From Paenisporosarcina quisquiliarum_A (GTDB taxonomy: Bacteria; Bacillota; Bacilli; Bacillales_A; Planococcaceae): a stretch of 64,000 nt of DNA. Of the stretch, positions 44,479-54,800 are shown in pieces. The notes beneath the pieces were generated by a model, which was given only the letters and a program-made list of their open reading frames with translations, ran no database searches and was not told where the DNA came from. The stretch is from contig NZ_JBHZRU010000007.1 of the NCBI RefSeq assembly GCF_043641925.1, forward strand, positions 82,055 through 146,054, written 5' to 3'. Positions within the stretch are counted from its first letter, which is position 1. Each line of letters starts with the position of its first letter. The translations under genes were made by a program, and so were the position numbers.

Positions 44479-44652
44479 TAAGACGTCTGTTTTAGTTATA
44501 GGTTCTTGCTCACTCTGTAACGAATCGAGTGTCTCGCGTAATTCTTTTTTGGTAAGCGTGCTTACTTGATCCTGCTTTGAACTGAAGAAGGCGGAGATTG
44601 CAAAAGAAAACATAAGTAATAAAACGAACACTAGTAATATGATGCCAATCAA
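44476..44652 (-). CDS. Small single-helix membrane protein
   Basis: A 58-residue frame: one hydrophobic helix (residues 2-23, IGIILLVFVLLLMFSFAIS region) and a charged tail (STLTKKELRETLDSLQSEQE). It is followed at once by a terminator and preceded by AAGGAGA, so it looks like a complete unit. The start is unclear: TTG 44652 lies 12 bases from the ribosome binding site, while an in-frame ATT (44658) sits at an ideal 6. No homologue is recognised. In sign and size it resembles small membrane proteins of Bacillales. Confidence 0.55.
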   Translation of the reverse strand: MIGIILLVFVLLLMFSFAISAFFSSKQDQVSTLTKKELRETLDSLQSEQEPITKTDVL

Positions 44653-45076
44653 GTTAATTTCAATCTCCTTCCAAATCGATTCCCGACGGTTTTTCTATTC
44701 TTTAAAATTACCACAATATTCTAAAGAATGGAAGTATGATGTTGAACCTCTTTAATAAATAGTTGAAATGTAATATGCTTTTCTAGCATTTAGACACAGT
44801 TTGCTATTTTCTTTGTAAATATGCATGGGAAGTGGTCGGCTATTTTAGATTGGTAACTATTAATATAAAAGTGATGACGACATGTACATAAAGGATTGTG
44901 TTAAGAAGTTTATATTAACATTTCTCAAAGAGTCATCACTGCAATCCTTAAAGTACTTTACTTTACCTCTCCAAGTGTTATCTAGTATAAATATTATTTA
45001 TTTAAAAAATAAAAATTCAATTATAATCCTGTATGAGTCAACTTCTCAATAGTTATTAAACTTTTAGCTGTATCAG
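44653..45076. other. AT-rich spacer with interleaved inverted repeats
   Basis: No gene is seen. At 44870-44949 two inverted repeats overlap: AGTGATGAC (44870-44878) with GTCATCACT (44932-44940), and AAGGATTG (44891-44898) with CAATCCTT (44942-44949). Their order a-b-a'-b' would allow a pseudoknot in RNA. Confidence 0.5.
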
Positions 45077-45200
45077 TTGATTGAAATGGAGGTGGCGACT
45101 CCAGCGGAATCAGCAAGAACTGAAGACCCTGGACTGAGCGTATGCGAGGGAAGCGGCTGAAGTCTTGCCCGCGGAAAGCGTCCACCGCAATGGAAATCAG
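45077..45200. repeat. Interspersed repeat R1, copy 4
   Basis: Starts TTGATTGAAATGGAGGTGGC and ends GCGGAAAGCGTCCACCGCAA with TGGAAATCAG. This is the cleanest copy and matches copy 2 in reverse over nearly its whole length. Confidence 0.85.
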
Positions 45201-45289
45201 CCCCTTTCTCTGTATATATAAATATTCATACTTAATTTTCATCCAATATAGGTAGAATAAAAGCAAAAATGCTCCGTTTTCTGCGCGTT

Positions 45290-45430
45290 GAAATTGTGTG
45301 GAAAACGTGAATTTTAGAATAGGTAGCTCGAATCCTTGAATGTAGCCAATGAATCCTTGAATGCCTCTATCCAAATCGAGAAACCACCCGACGAATCCTC
45401 GAAACACCCCCGCGAAATGGAGAATACCCA
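45290..45430. repeat. 21-bp-period array D
   Basis: Copies of GAATCCTTGAATG begin at 45309, 45330, 45351, 45373, 45393 and 45414 (intervals 21, 21, 22, 20, 21), the outer ones degenerate. It lies 100 bp from R1 copy 4 and after the yisL terminator. Confidence 0.7.
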
Positions 45431-45454
45431 AAACAACACACCATTTCAAAGACA

Positions 45455-45489
45455 AAAAGAAAAGCCAATCGACCGAAGTCAATTGGCTC
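45455..45489 (-). terminator. Terminator of yisL
   Basis: AGCCAATCGAC (45463-45473) pairs with GTCAATTGGCT (45478-45488), then a minus-strand T-rich tail. Confidence 0.8.
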
Positions 45490-45503
45490 ACTCGCATTAC
45501 CTA

Positions 45504-45878
45504 TTAAGCTAAGAAGTTGATGCCCATTGGAAGTTTGAACCCTAGGAACATCGTAATAAATAAGAAGACAAACAATAAAATCCAGAACATCGTTGATGGC
45601 TTTTGCTTCTTCATTCGCGCAAGAATCATTTCCATCATTCCGATGATGATGATCCCGCCTAATAATTTAAATCCGTACAGCATACCCATATCGAAGTCCA
45701 TGCCATCCATAAACAAAGCAATACCTGTTAATAGAATAAAGATGTAGAATACGCGTAAAACCATTTGAGTTATTTTTTGTCCTTTGCTACCGTTCGTCAT
45801 CATCACTGCTGCGAAGAACAAGATTAGGCCGATTACCCAAGTTGTAATGTGTAAATGTGTGCTAGCTAAAAAGTCCAT
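45504..45878 (-). CDS. yisL: DUF1516 / UPF0344 membrane protein (YisL-like)
   Basis: A 124-residue membrane protein with four hydrophobic segments (about 8-25, 36-56, 64-84, 95-117). The N-terminus MDFLASTHLHITTWVIGLILF is family-typical. B. subtilis yisL lies next to yisK, as here. The ribosome binding site is GAGGTG. Function unknown. Confidence 0.85.
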   Translation of the reverse strand: MDFLASTHLHITTWVIGLILFFAAVMMTNGSKGQKITQMVLRVFYIFILLTGIALFMDGMDFDMGMLYGFKLLGGIIIIGMMEMILARMKKQKPSTMFWILLFVFLFITMFLGFKLPMGINFLA

Positions 45879-45963
45879 GTGTTTTCACCTCGTCAAATTA
45901 TTAGTTCCACTCTATCGTATCATATCTAGTAGATTTAATTCGGAATTTACTTGTCGTATCTAT

Positions 45964-46866
45964 TTATTTAAAACGATTACACAAAGTCCCGATTCCTTCT
46001 ATCGAAACCTTAACTGTATCACCAGCTTTTAAAAACTTAGGAGGATTGAAGCCTTTTCCTACTCCTGCCGGCGTTCCAGTCAAAATGATATCGCCTGGTT
46101 CGAGTGTTACCATACTTGAAATCTCAGCGATTAATTGATCGACTGGAAAAATCATATCTTTTGTGTGACCATTTTGGCGGACTTCATCATTCACTTTTGT
46201 CACCACTGTCAGTGCATGTGGGTCTGGCATTTCATCTTTTGTGACAATATATGGGCCCATCGGACATGAGCCATTTAAACTTTTTCCTAAGAAAAATTGT
46301 TGATGTTTCTTTTGTAAATCGCGAGCTGTTAAGTCATTCGCAATCGTATAACCAAAAACATAATCATACGCCAACTTCCGTGGCACGTTGTAGCCTTTCT
46401 TGCTAATAACCACTGCTAGTTCGCCTTCATAGTCATAAGACGAAGTTAGTTCGGCATGCACAGAAAGCGTTTCTTCATCGGCAGCAATTGTTGTTGGTGA
46501 TTTCGTAAAGACCATCACATCTTCTGGTGCTTCTTTTGAACCCATTTCTTTTGCATGATCCGAATAATTTCGACCGATCGCAAGGATGTTTTTCGGTGTT
46601 CGAGGAATTGGCGCTAACCATTCAATTTCGGTAAATAATCGCTTAAATTGCTTTGGCTCTTCTGAACTCAATGCCGCTTCGACTAATTTACGCATTTGTT
46701 CAACAAAATCCATGCCCGCCTCAACGCCTTGCAAAATCGTCTGAGGAAAACTCGGCAATACTTGGAGCGTCTCTTGAATCGCTAAAACGTCCCACACGGC
46801 TTCTTCTTTTTTTACTTTGGGACCAAAGCAAATTTGACCATCATAGCGAAACGATAAAATTTTCAT
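45964..46866 (-). CDS. yisK: Fumarylacetoacetate hydrolase family protein (YisK-like)
   Basis: A 300-residue FAH-fold enzyme. The metal site is visible in YDYEGELAVVISKKG, and the family segment is IGRNYSDHAKEMG. A conserved GDIILTGTPAGVGKGFNPPKFL block follows. B. subtilis YisK acts as an oxaloacetate decarboxylase and interacts with the cell-wall protein Mbl. Start ATG 46866 follows GAGGGAG at 9 bases; the earlier start at 46884 lies before that site. Confidence 0.9.
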   Translation of the reverse strand: MKILSFRYDGQICFGPKVKKEEAVWDVLAIQETLQVLPSFPQTILQGVEAGMDFVEQMRKLVEAALSSEEPKQFKRLFTEIEWLAPIPRTPKNILAIGRNYSDHAKEMGSKEAPEDVMVFTKSPTTIAADEETLSVHAELTSSYDYEGELAVVISKKGYNVPRKLAYDYVFGYTIANDLTARDLQKKHQQFFLGKSLNGSCPMGPYIVTKDEMPDPHALTVVTKVNDEVRQNGHTKDMIFPVDQLIAEISSMVTLEPGDIILTGTPAGVGKGFNPPKFLKAGDTVKVSIEGIGTLCNRFK

Positions 46867-46917
46867 TTTCCGACACTCCCTCAAGAATTGATTATTGAAT
46901 GTTCAATTGAACTTATT

Positions 46918-48102
46918 CTACGACAATTCAACCGAATTTTCACTCGTTTTTTTCGTATTTTTGCCATATGTCAGTCGCTTCCACAACATCTCTACTGGAC
47001 CTTGCGTAAACTTAGCTAACCATAGCTCAGCAAATATAAGTTGTACGAGGAAGATTCCAATCGCCATCCATGTTCCAGTCATGACGTCGACTTTGCCATA
47101 TAAGCCAAATCCGTATGAATAAAAAATGGTCGTTGCAATAATTGACTGGGTTAAATAAGTTGTCATCGACATACGCCCAGCTTTCGCTACAGGACAAAAT
47201 AGTTTTCGGAATAAAGACAGTTGGCATAATAGCGCTATTATCCCAGCATACGCAACTGCTTGAAGTGGTCCACCAAACATATCTTGTACAAATATATTGT
47301 AGTAATTGGCACCTTGCGTGTGCGGTAAAAATTTAATATACGTTCCAACACTAAGGGTAATGGCAATTAAAATCAGCCAAAAAACTTTTTTCTCAGCAGT
47401 TCGCTGAATCAAATTCAATTTAGATGCGACAGCACCAATCAACATATACGGGAAAATCGTAATCAATAAAAAGAATAGAATGGTAAATCCATTCGCATAC
47501 ATCCAATCCTCAGCACGTTGTGCAAAAATATCACTCCATGAACCGGAACCAAACGCGACGATTGATGACTCAATTTGTTGAACACCTGAATAAATCGGCT
47601 CGTTTTCAGGAATTAGCTTCATGACAAAGGACATCAAAATATTCGGAAGTAAATACAATCCGAGTGCAATGCCAAGTAACCATTTCCAAGACAAGAACAA
47701 TATCCACATGACCAACAATCCGCTGATCGCGTACGTAATTAATATATCACCAGACCATATAAAAAACGCATGGACAATCCCAAAACCTAATAACACCAGT
47801 AATCGGCGTAATGCTAATTTTGGAAATGAAACGCCGCGATCCTTAGCTTTCGTGAATTGCATCGCAAGTCCGTACCCAAACAACATCGAAAATAATGGGT
47901 ACACACTTCCTTGAATCGCAATATCAATCCATTGAAACGCATCACGATCCGCAGGAACTGTAAACCATGTATACGGATCGATGTAGTAAATCGGTGTATG
48001 AAAAGCTAACATATTTACAATAAAAATACCTAGTAATGAGAAGCCGCGCATCATATCTAGCGCGACAACTCGTTCACTCAACTGAGTGGGTGCAACATTC
48101 AC
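46918..48102 (-). CDS. DUF418 family membrane protein
   Basis: A 394-residue protein with about ten membrane helices. It has the DUF418/YeiB signature: VALDMMRGFSLLGIFIVNML at the start and the C-terminal GRMSMTTYLTQSI with GPVEMLWKRLTYG. Its GTG start overlaps the addA stop by 4 bases and a GGAGG lies inside addA, so it is coupled to the recombination genes. No functional reason for that link is known; proteins of this family are poorly characterised and are thought to handle membrane or wall substrates. Confidence 0.85.
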   Translation of the reverse strand: MNVAPTQLSERVVALDMMRGFSLLGIFIVNMLAFHTPIYYIDPYTWFTVPADRDAFQWIDIAIQGSVYPLFSMLFGYGLAMQFTKAKDRGVSFPKLALRRLLVLLGFGIVHAFFIWSGDILITYAISGLLVMWILFLSWKWLLGIALGLYLLPNILMSFVMKLIPENEPIYSGVQQIESSIVAFGSGSWSDIFAQRAEDWMYANGFTILFFLLITIFPYMLIGAVASKLNLIQRTAEKKVFWLILIAITLSVGTYIKFLPHTQGANYYNIFVQDMFGGPLQAVAYAGIIALLCQLSLFRKLFCPVAKAGRMSMTTYLTQSIIATTIFYSYGFGLYGKVDVMTGTWMAIGIFLVQLIFAELWLAKFTQGPVEMLWKRLTYGKNTKKTSENSVELS

Positions 48103-51100
48103 AGGGAATCCTCCAGTACCAACGTTTTCTCTGCATCAAATAAATACAGGATTTTCTCTTTAATCGTAATTCGTAAAATTTGTTCAATGGCTTCTTTGTA
48201 TAAAGACAACTGCAAGCCGTAACGCACATTCATTTCTCGCGTTATGGCATTCTCCGTAATTAACACCCCTTTAACTCGGTCCGTCTTATAGTCGAGCAAT
48301 ACCCACTCTCCATCTGCTTCTTCAAATAAACAATCGGCTATCCCTTGAAGGATTTGAATATCGCCATCATTATCTGTCAAACCATACGTAAATGGTACTT
48401 CACGTAACACTTGTTTGGCTTGGCGTAATCGATCGCCGAGTTCACTTTGCAGGAAGGCTTGCATTGCCGAGACATTCACTGTTCCCGCTTCCGCGACTGT
48501 TAACAATTGTTTATTTGCCAATTGTTGAATAAATTCAGTTAATGCTTGTGAACTCGAGTCCATCGAAAAATCAAGATGTTGCATCGTTGTATGAAGAGCT
48601 GTCCCGATTTCAGCAGCAGACAATTTTTTGTCTCCTTGTTGCATAAAAGCAGGTCGTTTATACACCGATTTCTTCATGTCTTCCTTCACTTGAGCGGGTC
48701 TGAAAAATTCAGGTTCTTCTTCTTGACGCAGTTGGTCGAGTCGTTTCAACTCACTCACTGATTGCTTCGAACGTTTTGTAATCGCTCTTTCAAATGGATA
48801 CGGTGTATCAAATCGTCGAGCGACTTCTGCCTTCAAATCTTCTGTAACCACTTGTTGAATGCTCTCTATTTGAGGCATATCAACGACTACATGGTCATGA
48901 CGCAATTGTTCTACATACACAGTTTCAAATGACCAACTAGATGGATCCTCGATTCCGTTCGCATTCGGTCTGCCTTGCCATGACGCATAATCTGCGTGTC
49001 TCGCAACGGCTGGACCAATCCAATCCAGGAAGCCTTTAGCTCGTGCACGTACGTATTCAGGTAGCATCGTATCAGCTGCGACACTCGCATCTTCCCATTT
49101 GGACAAAGTTTTATCCACATCTTTTACGGTTGCGACTAATAGTAACTTCTCTTTCGCACGTGTCATTGCTACGTATAACACACGCATTTCCTCGGATTTT
49201 AGCTCTAGTTGTTTCTTTTCTTTCATTGCTAAAAACGGCAGGGACGTGTATGAAATTCGTTTTTCCGGGTCGATTGCTTTAACAGCTAAACCAAATGTTT
49301 GGTCAAATAAATACAGTTCATTGAAGTCCATTTGATTAAAATCACGGCCAAGTCCTGCAATGAACACATACGGAAACTCTAGTCCTTTAGAAGAGTGAAT
49401 CGTCATTAAGCGAACCACATTCTCTTTTTCGCTCATGGCACGAGCTGTTCCTAAATCATCACCCCGTTTTTTCATACGGTCAATAAAACGAAGGAAACGG
49501 AACAAGCCTCTAAACGAAGTTTGTTCATAAGCTATGGCACGATCATGTAACGCTCGTAAATTCGATTGGCGTTGTTTCCCGTTCGCCATAGCACCGACCA
49601 TTTCATAATAGTACGTGTCCATGTAAATACGCCAAATTAATTCTGCCAGTGACCCTCTTCTCGCTAAGTGACGCCACTCCTCGAACTGCAATAGAAAACG
49701 CTGTAATTTCTCAGCAGTTGCTGGATGAATACCGCTTTCCCCTTTCCTCACGAACTGCTTTAATGCTTCGTAAAAAGGTTCCTTTGGTGCGGATAAGCGA
49801 ATGCGTGATAGTTCCGATTCAGTCAGTCCGACAAATGGTGCACGCAAAACGGAAGCGAGCGGAATATCTTGATACGGGTTGTCGACAATTCGAAGCGTGT
49901 TTAACATAATCATCACTTCTAAAGCATCAAAATAACCCTTTTTCAACTCGGCATACAATGGAATTCCTGCTTGCTTGAATTCTTCTGTTAAATCTTCCGA
50001 CCACGTCATCGAACGCATTAAAATGACAATATCGCGATATTCTAATAACCGCTCTTTATTCGACCACGGATCGACTACCATCGTTTTAGCTTCCATAAGC
50101 GATTTAATCTTTTGGATCATGTAACGCGCTTCCCATTGCGATTTTTTCAAGTCTTCTTGTTCCACTAATTCCGCGTTCCCTACATCCTCTTCAGGCATTT
50201 CTTCTTCGTCTTGCGTGGTCAATAAAGCCAGTTCCACTGAGGCTTCCCCGTCTTTATAAGGAGCTCCCGGTTTAAGTGCAGCGGCATCATCATAGTCAAT
50301 TTCACCAACGCGCTGACCCATGATTTGAGAGAATATAAAGTTCGTCGCGTGCAACACTTCTGGACGACTTCTAAAATTCGCATTTAAATCGATTTTGACA
50401 CCTGATTGATCAGGTTCAGAAGTAAAGGTTAAGTATTTATGAAGAAACAGCATCGGTTCAGCTAAGCGGAAGCGGTAAATGGACTGCTTCACATCCCCAA
50501 CCATAAAGAGATTCCCATTCGCTTCGGTGCCAGATTTGACGATTTGTAAAATCGTTTCTTGCAGACGATTCGTATCTTGGTATTCATCGACTAATACTTC
50601 TTTAAACTGAGCCATGACATCTTCCGCAATTACGGAAGGCACAAGCTTTCCGTCAACTTCTGTTGTTAAAATTTGCAGTGCAAAGTGCTCTAAATCCGAG
50701 AAATCGACAAGTCCACGTTCGCTTTTCACTGCTTTGTAGCGATCTCCATACGCCGTTGTTAATTCCACCAACGTTTCTAATAGAGGGTGCATCATCTTCA
50801 TTTCTTCTAACAAACGTGCTGGTGAACGAGTAAAGTAATCTTCTTTAAGCTTCATCACGCGTTTTTTCAGTTGATCACGTTTGTCTTTTGCTTTTTTCAC
50901 CAAGTCCTCATCACATGAATCTTTCGGAATTCGTCCAGCTGTCGCAAACTTTAACCCTTGGAAATAATCATACGTTTCTTGCCACGAGTGCGATGAGATC
51001 AGGCGAATGGCTTCAGCGAGTAAGAGCTGATCCTGTTCAACCGTTGCTCCAAGTGGCGCAGGTCCGTCTGGCAATAAAGCATATTGACGCACTTCTTCTG

Positions 51101-51815
51101 TCATTGCGTAAGCTTCTTCTAACGTATGTTTGATGGTCAATTTTAATGGCGCAATAAAAGCAAGATCGTCAATCACCGCATCATCCGCTAAATTGTATTG
51201 TGCCGGAATCGATGCTAACCACTTAGTAGGTTCAGGGTGCACTCGAGCAGCTCCAAATAATTTATCAATCACCACTTCAATCGCTTGATCATCACGATCG
51301 GTTGTAAAACTATCTACTAATCGATACACGGCTTCTGGGTCTTCAGCTTGGTACGCTGATTCAAGCACATCGACTAACACATCGTCTCTCAGCAAGGCCG
51401 CTTCTGCGTCATTCGCTAAGCGGAAACCTGGGTCCATATCCAGTACATACGCATATTGCTTCACTATACTTAAACAGAAAGAATGCAAAGTAGAGATTTG
51501 AGCTTTATTCAACAAACTTAGCTGTCTTCTAATGTGATGAGCCTCTGGATTTTTCACAAGCTCTCGCTCTAGTGCTTCCGCCATTCGGTGACGCATTTCC
51601 GCTGCCGATGCATTGGTAAACGTTACGACTAACAATTGATCGACGTCGATCGGATTATCAGTCCGAATCATTTTTTGAATTAAGCGTTCGATCAGCACAG
51701 CTGTCTTCCCTGAACCAGCAGCGGCCGATACGAGAACGTCACGTCCTGTCGCGAAAATAGCACGCCACTGCGCGTCTGTCCATGTCACTTCTTGCGGTTT
51801 AGTTGGAATGAGCAT
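48099..51815 (-). CDS. addA: ATP-dependent helicase/nuclease subunit A
   Basis: The AddA subunit (1238 residues) is a UvrD-type 3'-5' helicase with a C-terminal RecB-like nuclease. Walker A is SAAAGSGKTAVL, helicase motif II DEYQDTN, motif VI VAMTRAKEKL, and the nuclease motif WVLLDYKTDRVKG. It works with AddB to process double-strand breaks and load RecA. Start ATG 51815 follows AAGGAGG; the longer frame lies inside addB. It overlaps addB by 17 bp. Confidence 0.96.
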   Translation of the reverse strand: MLIPTKPQEVTWTDAQWRAIFATGRDVLVSAAAGSGKTAVLIERLIQKMIRTDNPIDVDQLLVVTFTNASAAEMRHRMAEALERELVKNPEAHHIRRQLSLLNKAQISTLHSFCLSIVKQYAYVLDMDPGFRLANDAEAALLRDDVLVDVLESAYQAEDPEAVYRLVDSFTTDRDDQAIEVVIDKLFGAARVHPEPTKWLASIPAQYNLADDAVIDDLAFIAPLKLTIKHTLEEAYAMTEEVRQYALLPDGPAPLGATVEQDQLLLAEAIRLISSHSWQETYDYFQGLKFATAGRIPKDSCDEDLVKKAKDKRDQLKKRVMKLKEDYFTRSPARLLEEMKMMHPLLETLVELTTAYGDRYKAVKSERGLVDFSDLEHFALQILTTEVDGKLVPSVIAEDVMAQFKEVLVDEYQDTNRLQETILQIVKSGTEANGNLFMVGDVKQSIYRFRLAEPMLFLHKYLTFTSEPDQSGVKIDLNANFRSRPEVLHATNFIFSQIMGQRVGEIDYDDAAALKPGAPYKDGEASVELALLTTQDEEEMPEEDVGNAELVEQEDLKKSQWEARYMIQKIKSLMEAKTMVVDPWSNKERLLEYRDIVILMRSMTWSEDLTEEFKQAGIPLYAELKKGYFDALEVMIMLNTLRIVDNPYQDIPLASVLRAPFVGLTESELSRIRLSAPKEPFYEALKQFVRKGESGIHPATAEKLQRFLLQFEEWRHLARRGSLAELIWRIYMDTYYYEMVGAMANGKQRQSNLRALHDRAIAYEQTSFRGLFRFLRFIDRMKKRGDDLGTARAMSEKENVVRLMTIHSSKGLEFPYVFIAGLGRDFNQMDFNELYLFDQTFGLAVKAIDPEKRISYTSLPFLAMKEKKQLELKSEEMRVLYVAMTRAKEKLLLVATVKDVDKTLSKWEDASVAADTMLPEYVRARAKGFLDWIGPAVARHADYASWQGRPNANGIEDPSSWSFETVYVEQLRHDHVVVDMPQIESIQQVVTEDLKAEVARRFDTPYPFERAITKRSKQSVSELKRLDQLRQEEEPEFFRPAQVKEDMKKSVYKRPAFMQQGDKKLSAAEIGTALHTTMQHLDFSMDSSSQALTEFIQQLANKQLLTVAEAGTVNVSAMQAFLQSELGDRLRQAKQVLREVPFTYGLTDNDGDIQILQGIADCLFEEADGEWVLLDYKTDRVKGVLITENAITREMNVRYGLQLSLYKEAIEQILRITIKEKILYLFDAEKTLVLEDSL

Positions 51816-54800
51816 CTGGTTCGACCTCCTTACGTATGCGTTCTGTAACTTGATCAGCCGGTTCGACTGGTAACGTACGGTATTGTTGAGCAGGATCACT
51901 CGGGTCAAACTGACACACGCTGCGATAGCTACAATAATCACATGCTGTTTTATCTTTCATGCGATAAGGTAACACACGCGTGTCCCCAGCTAACATGCCG
52001 TCTCCAGCCTGCTGATGTTTTTTACGGACAAATGTACGAAGGGTTTGCATGTCCTCAGCTGTTACCACTTTCGAGAATGACTTAGACAAGCTTCCATCTT
52101 TATTGACACGAGCGGGAATGACTTTTGAGAAGCCTTCCATCTCTGTATCCATTTCGTTTAACACGGCCACATCATCAATTAGTAAACCATTCATTTTGTA
52201 TTTTTTAAATCGCTCTTCATCGGCTTCCATATCAGACATTTCTTGCGATGCTTTTAACATCGGGTTATGAACATGCATATACAGAACACCGGCAGGATCG
52301 GCTTCATCTCCGAGCCAGATCGTCGCATTCGCAACAGCCACATCTAAATAAGTCAGCATCTGAAGAGACAAGCCATAATACACATCATTTAAATCCAAGC
52401 TTTTCGCCGAACTCTTATAATCGACTATACGAAAATACGGTTTGCCGTTTACGACAGCCGCATCGACTCGGTCAATTCGGCCACGCATATTCATCGATTG
52501 GCCATTTTTTAATGGAATAAACAGCGCAGGTAATTGTTCGCCGGGTCCAAATCCTGCTTCAATCGCGATCGGTGAAAACTGTGACATATTGGCGTGGTCA
52601 CGTAAAGTCGTCATCGTTCGTTGTAAAATCTGAACAAGTTTCCGTTGAATATATTGATGACGCTTTGTACTCAACAAGATTTGATTCACAAAGAACGGCG
52701 CGATCTCATCAACTGCTTGTCTAGCAAGCTCCCAAGCTTGTTTTGTAGACAAACTAGCCCACGTAATTCCTAAGCGATTCGTTTCATCTGAAATCCATTT
52801 TAGTGCCGCATGGAATAAATCCCCGATTGCAGGGGCTTCTAGTTTAAACTCCGCTCGTTCTTCCAAACGCAATCCATACGTCGCAAAATGCGCGAAAGGA
52901 CAACTGTAGTATTTCTCGACACGCGACACACTCGACGTAAATGAATCTCCATAGAGAGCATGGGTAGTGTCTGGGTCTAGACGCTCCTGCTTCGTTGATG
53001 AGGTAATCGGTTTGGTAACGCGTTTCAAAACCGTTTGCCACAAGGGATCTTCATCGTAATAAGATTCTAAAGCTCGCCATTCAGGTTCGATGTCTTCTCC
53101 TCGCGACTCGTGACGCAATGCAGTGGCAACATAAGGCATCGCTGAGCGTGGATGCTGAATATACGAAATTACATCGTCAGTTAGGTCGGATGGGTCGATC
53201 ACTGATGTCACTTTCGTTACATTCGGTAAAAGTTGTTGAAGGCGTTTCACATAAAGAGATGGCAATAATGCCTTCCCTTCTTCATCCGCACTCGAATAAG
53301 ACACGATGAGTTTTTCTGAAGCGGTCGTAAACGCACGGTACGCCATATACGACTCGTCCATTAAACGTGCTTTGGAAGTCGGTGCCAGTTCAAATCCGAT
53401 TTGCGTAAACCAATCCCGCTCCGTATCTGACAACAAGCCTTCTTGCTCCATGCGCTTTGGAAATACACCGTCATTTACGCCGATGACAAAGGACGCACGG
53501 ATTTTCGATAACCTCGACAAATCAACTGTCGCAACAATCACCTGATCGAGAGAAGGTGGAATACGAGAGAATTCTAACGTATCAAATCCTTCTTCTAACA
53601 GGCGCAAACTCGCTTCAGGAGATAGTTCTTCATTGCCAAACATCAACACAAACTGATCGAGTACATCAATCCACTGGGACCAGGCTTGTTCGTGTTCAGT
53701 TGCAAGAAGTAATTGCCCTTGTTCATTCTCTGTATCTTTTAACGCTTGCAGCTTTTCATAGATTTGTAGTTCTTCCATTAATTCAAATAAAGCTTGAGCT
53801 GTCTCACTACCTGTTTTGCAGCATTCAATTTTTTCTGCAAAGCGTTGCAATGGAAGCGTCACTAAATCTCGTACCGATGTAATGTCAGCTTGAATGGCAC
53901 GCTCTTCATCCGTCTGATTTTTCGTATGGAATTCGAGTCCACGGTATTTCTTCACATGCCAACGTTTTTCATCAAACCAGCGATCGCCATAAATCCCTTG
54001 AGATAACACATAGTTTTCTAAACGATCCGCTCGTTCACGCCATGTAATCACGTCGCCATGGAGCGGGAAGAATAAGTCCGTCTTGATTGCCCGAAACATC
54101 GGTTCAAATGAATAACCTTTTAATACGGCTTCAAAAGCCGACCGACTAAATTCAATCAAGGGATGATGCAGCATCGGTTTTTTCCGGTTAATAAATACAG
54201 GAATATCGTATTGAGCAAATGTCGTTTCGATTAACTCGTCATACACATCTGCTTGTCGATACAAAATGGCAATGTCTTGATAGCGCATATGCCCATCACG
54301 AATGAGCTGGCGAATTTGTCGAGCTACCCCGTGAATTTCCGCACGACGATTCTCCGCTTCTATGATCGTTACGTTTTCGCTTTCTTCTAGAGCAGGTGCA
54401 GGATATGCATTTAAATTCGCTTCGATATGACGAATGTCTTCTGAAGTAAATCGAGAAGATTCATTCACATGGACGGACGGTTCGATTTCAACCGATGATT
54501 CTCTCGCCATTTCTTTTAAGCGTGCAGCCGTTTTAGCCGCATGATGGAATAAAGATTGTTCATTATAGAGGTCTTCTTCTTCGTTATGAAGCGGCAACGA
54601 AATCGTGACGCGCTTCGCTGTCTTCATCAACTCGCCAAGAATTTCATACTCTCTCGTCGTCATCGATACAAAGCCATCGACATAAACCGTTGCTTCCTTA
54701 ATCATCTCTGACTGGTGTAACTGTCGAGCAAGCAAGGCAAAATAACCTTCGCTATCCACAAAAGTTGTGCCAAGGCGATCTTCTAACGCTTGCAATAAAA

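Noticed and set aside
45021..45497. A 158-codon minus-strand reading frame with seven-residue repeats.
   Set aside because: It starts inside the yisL terminator, runs through array D and then through repeat R1 copy 4. The open frame is explained by the 21-bp period; there is no start signal.
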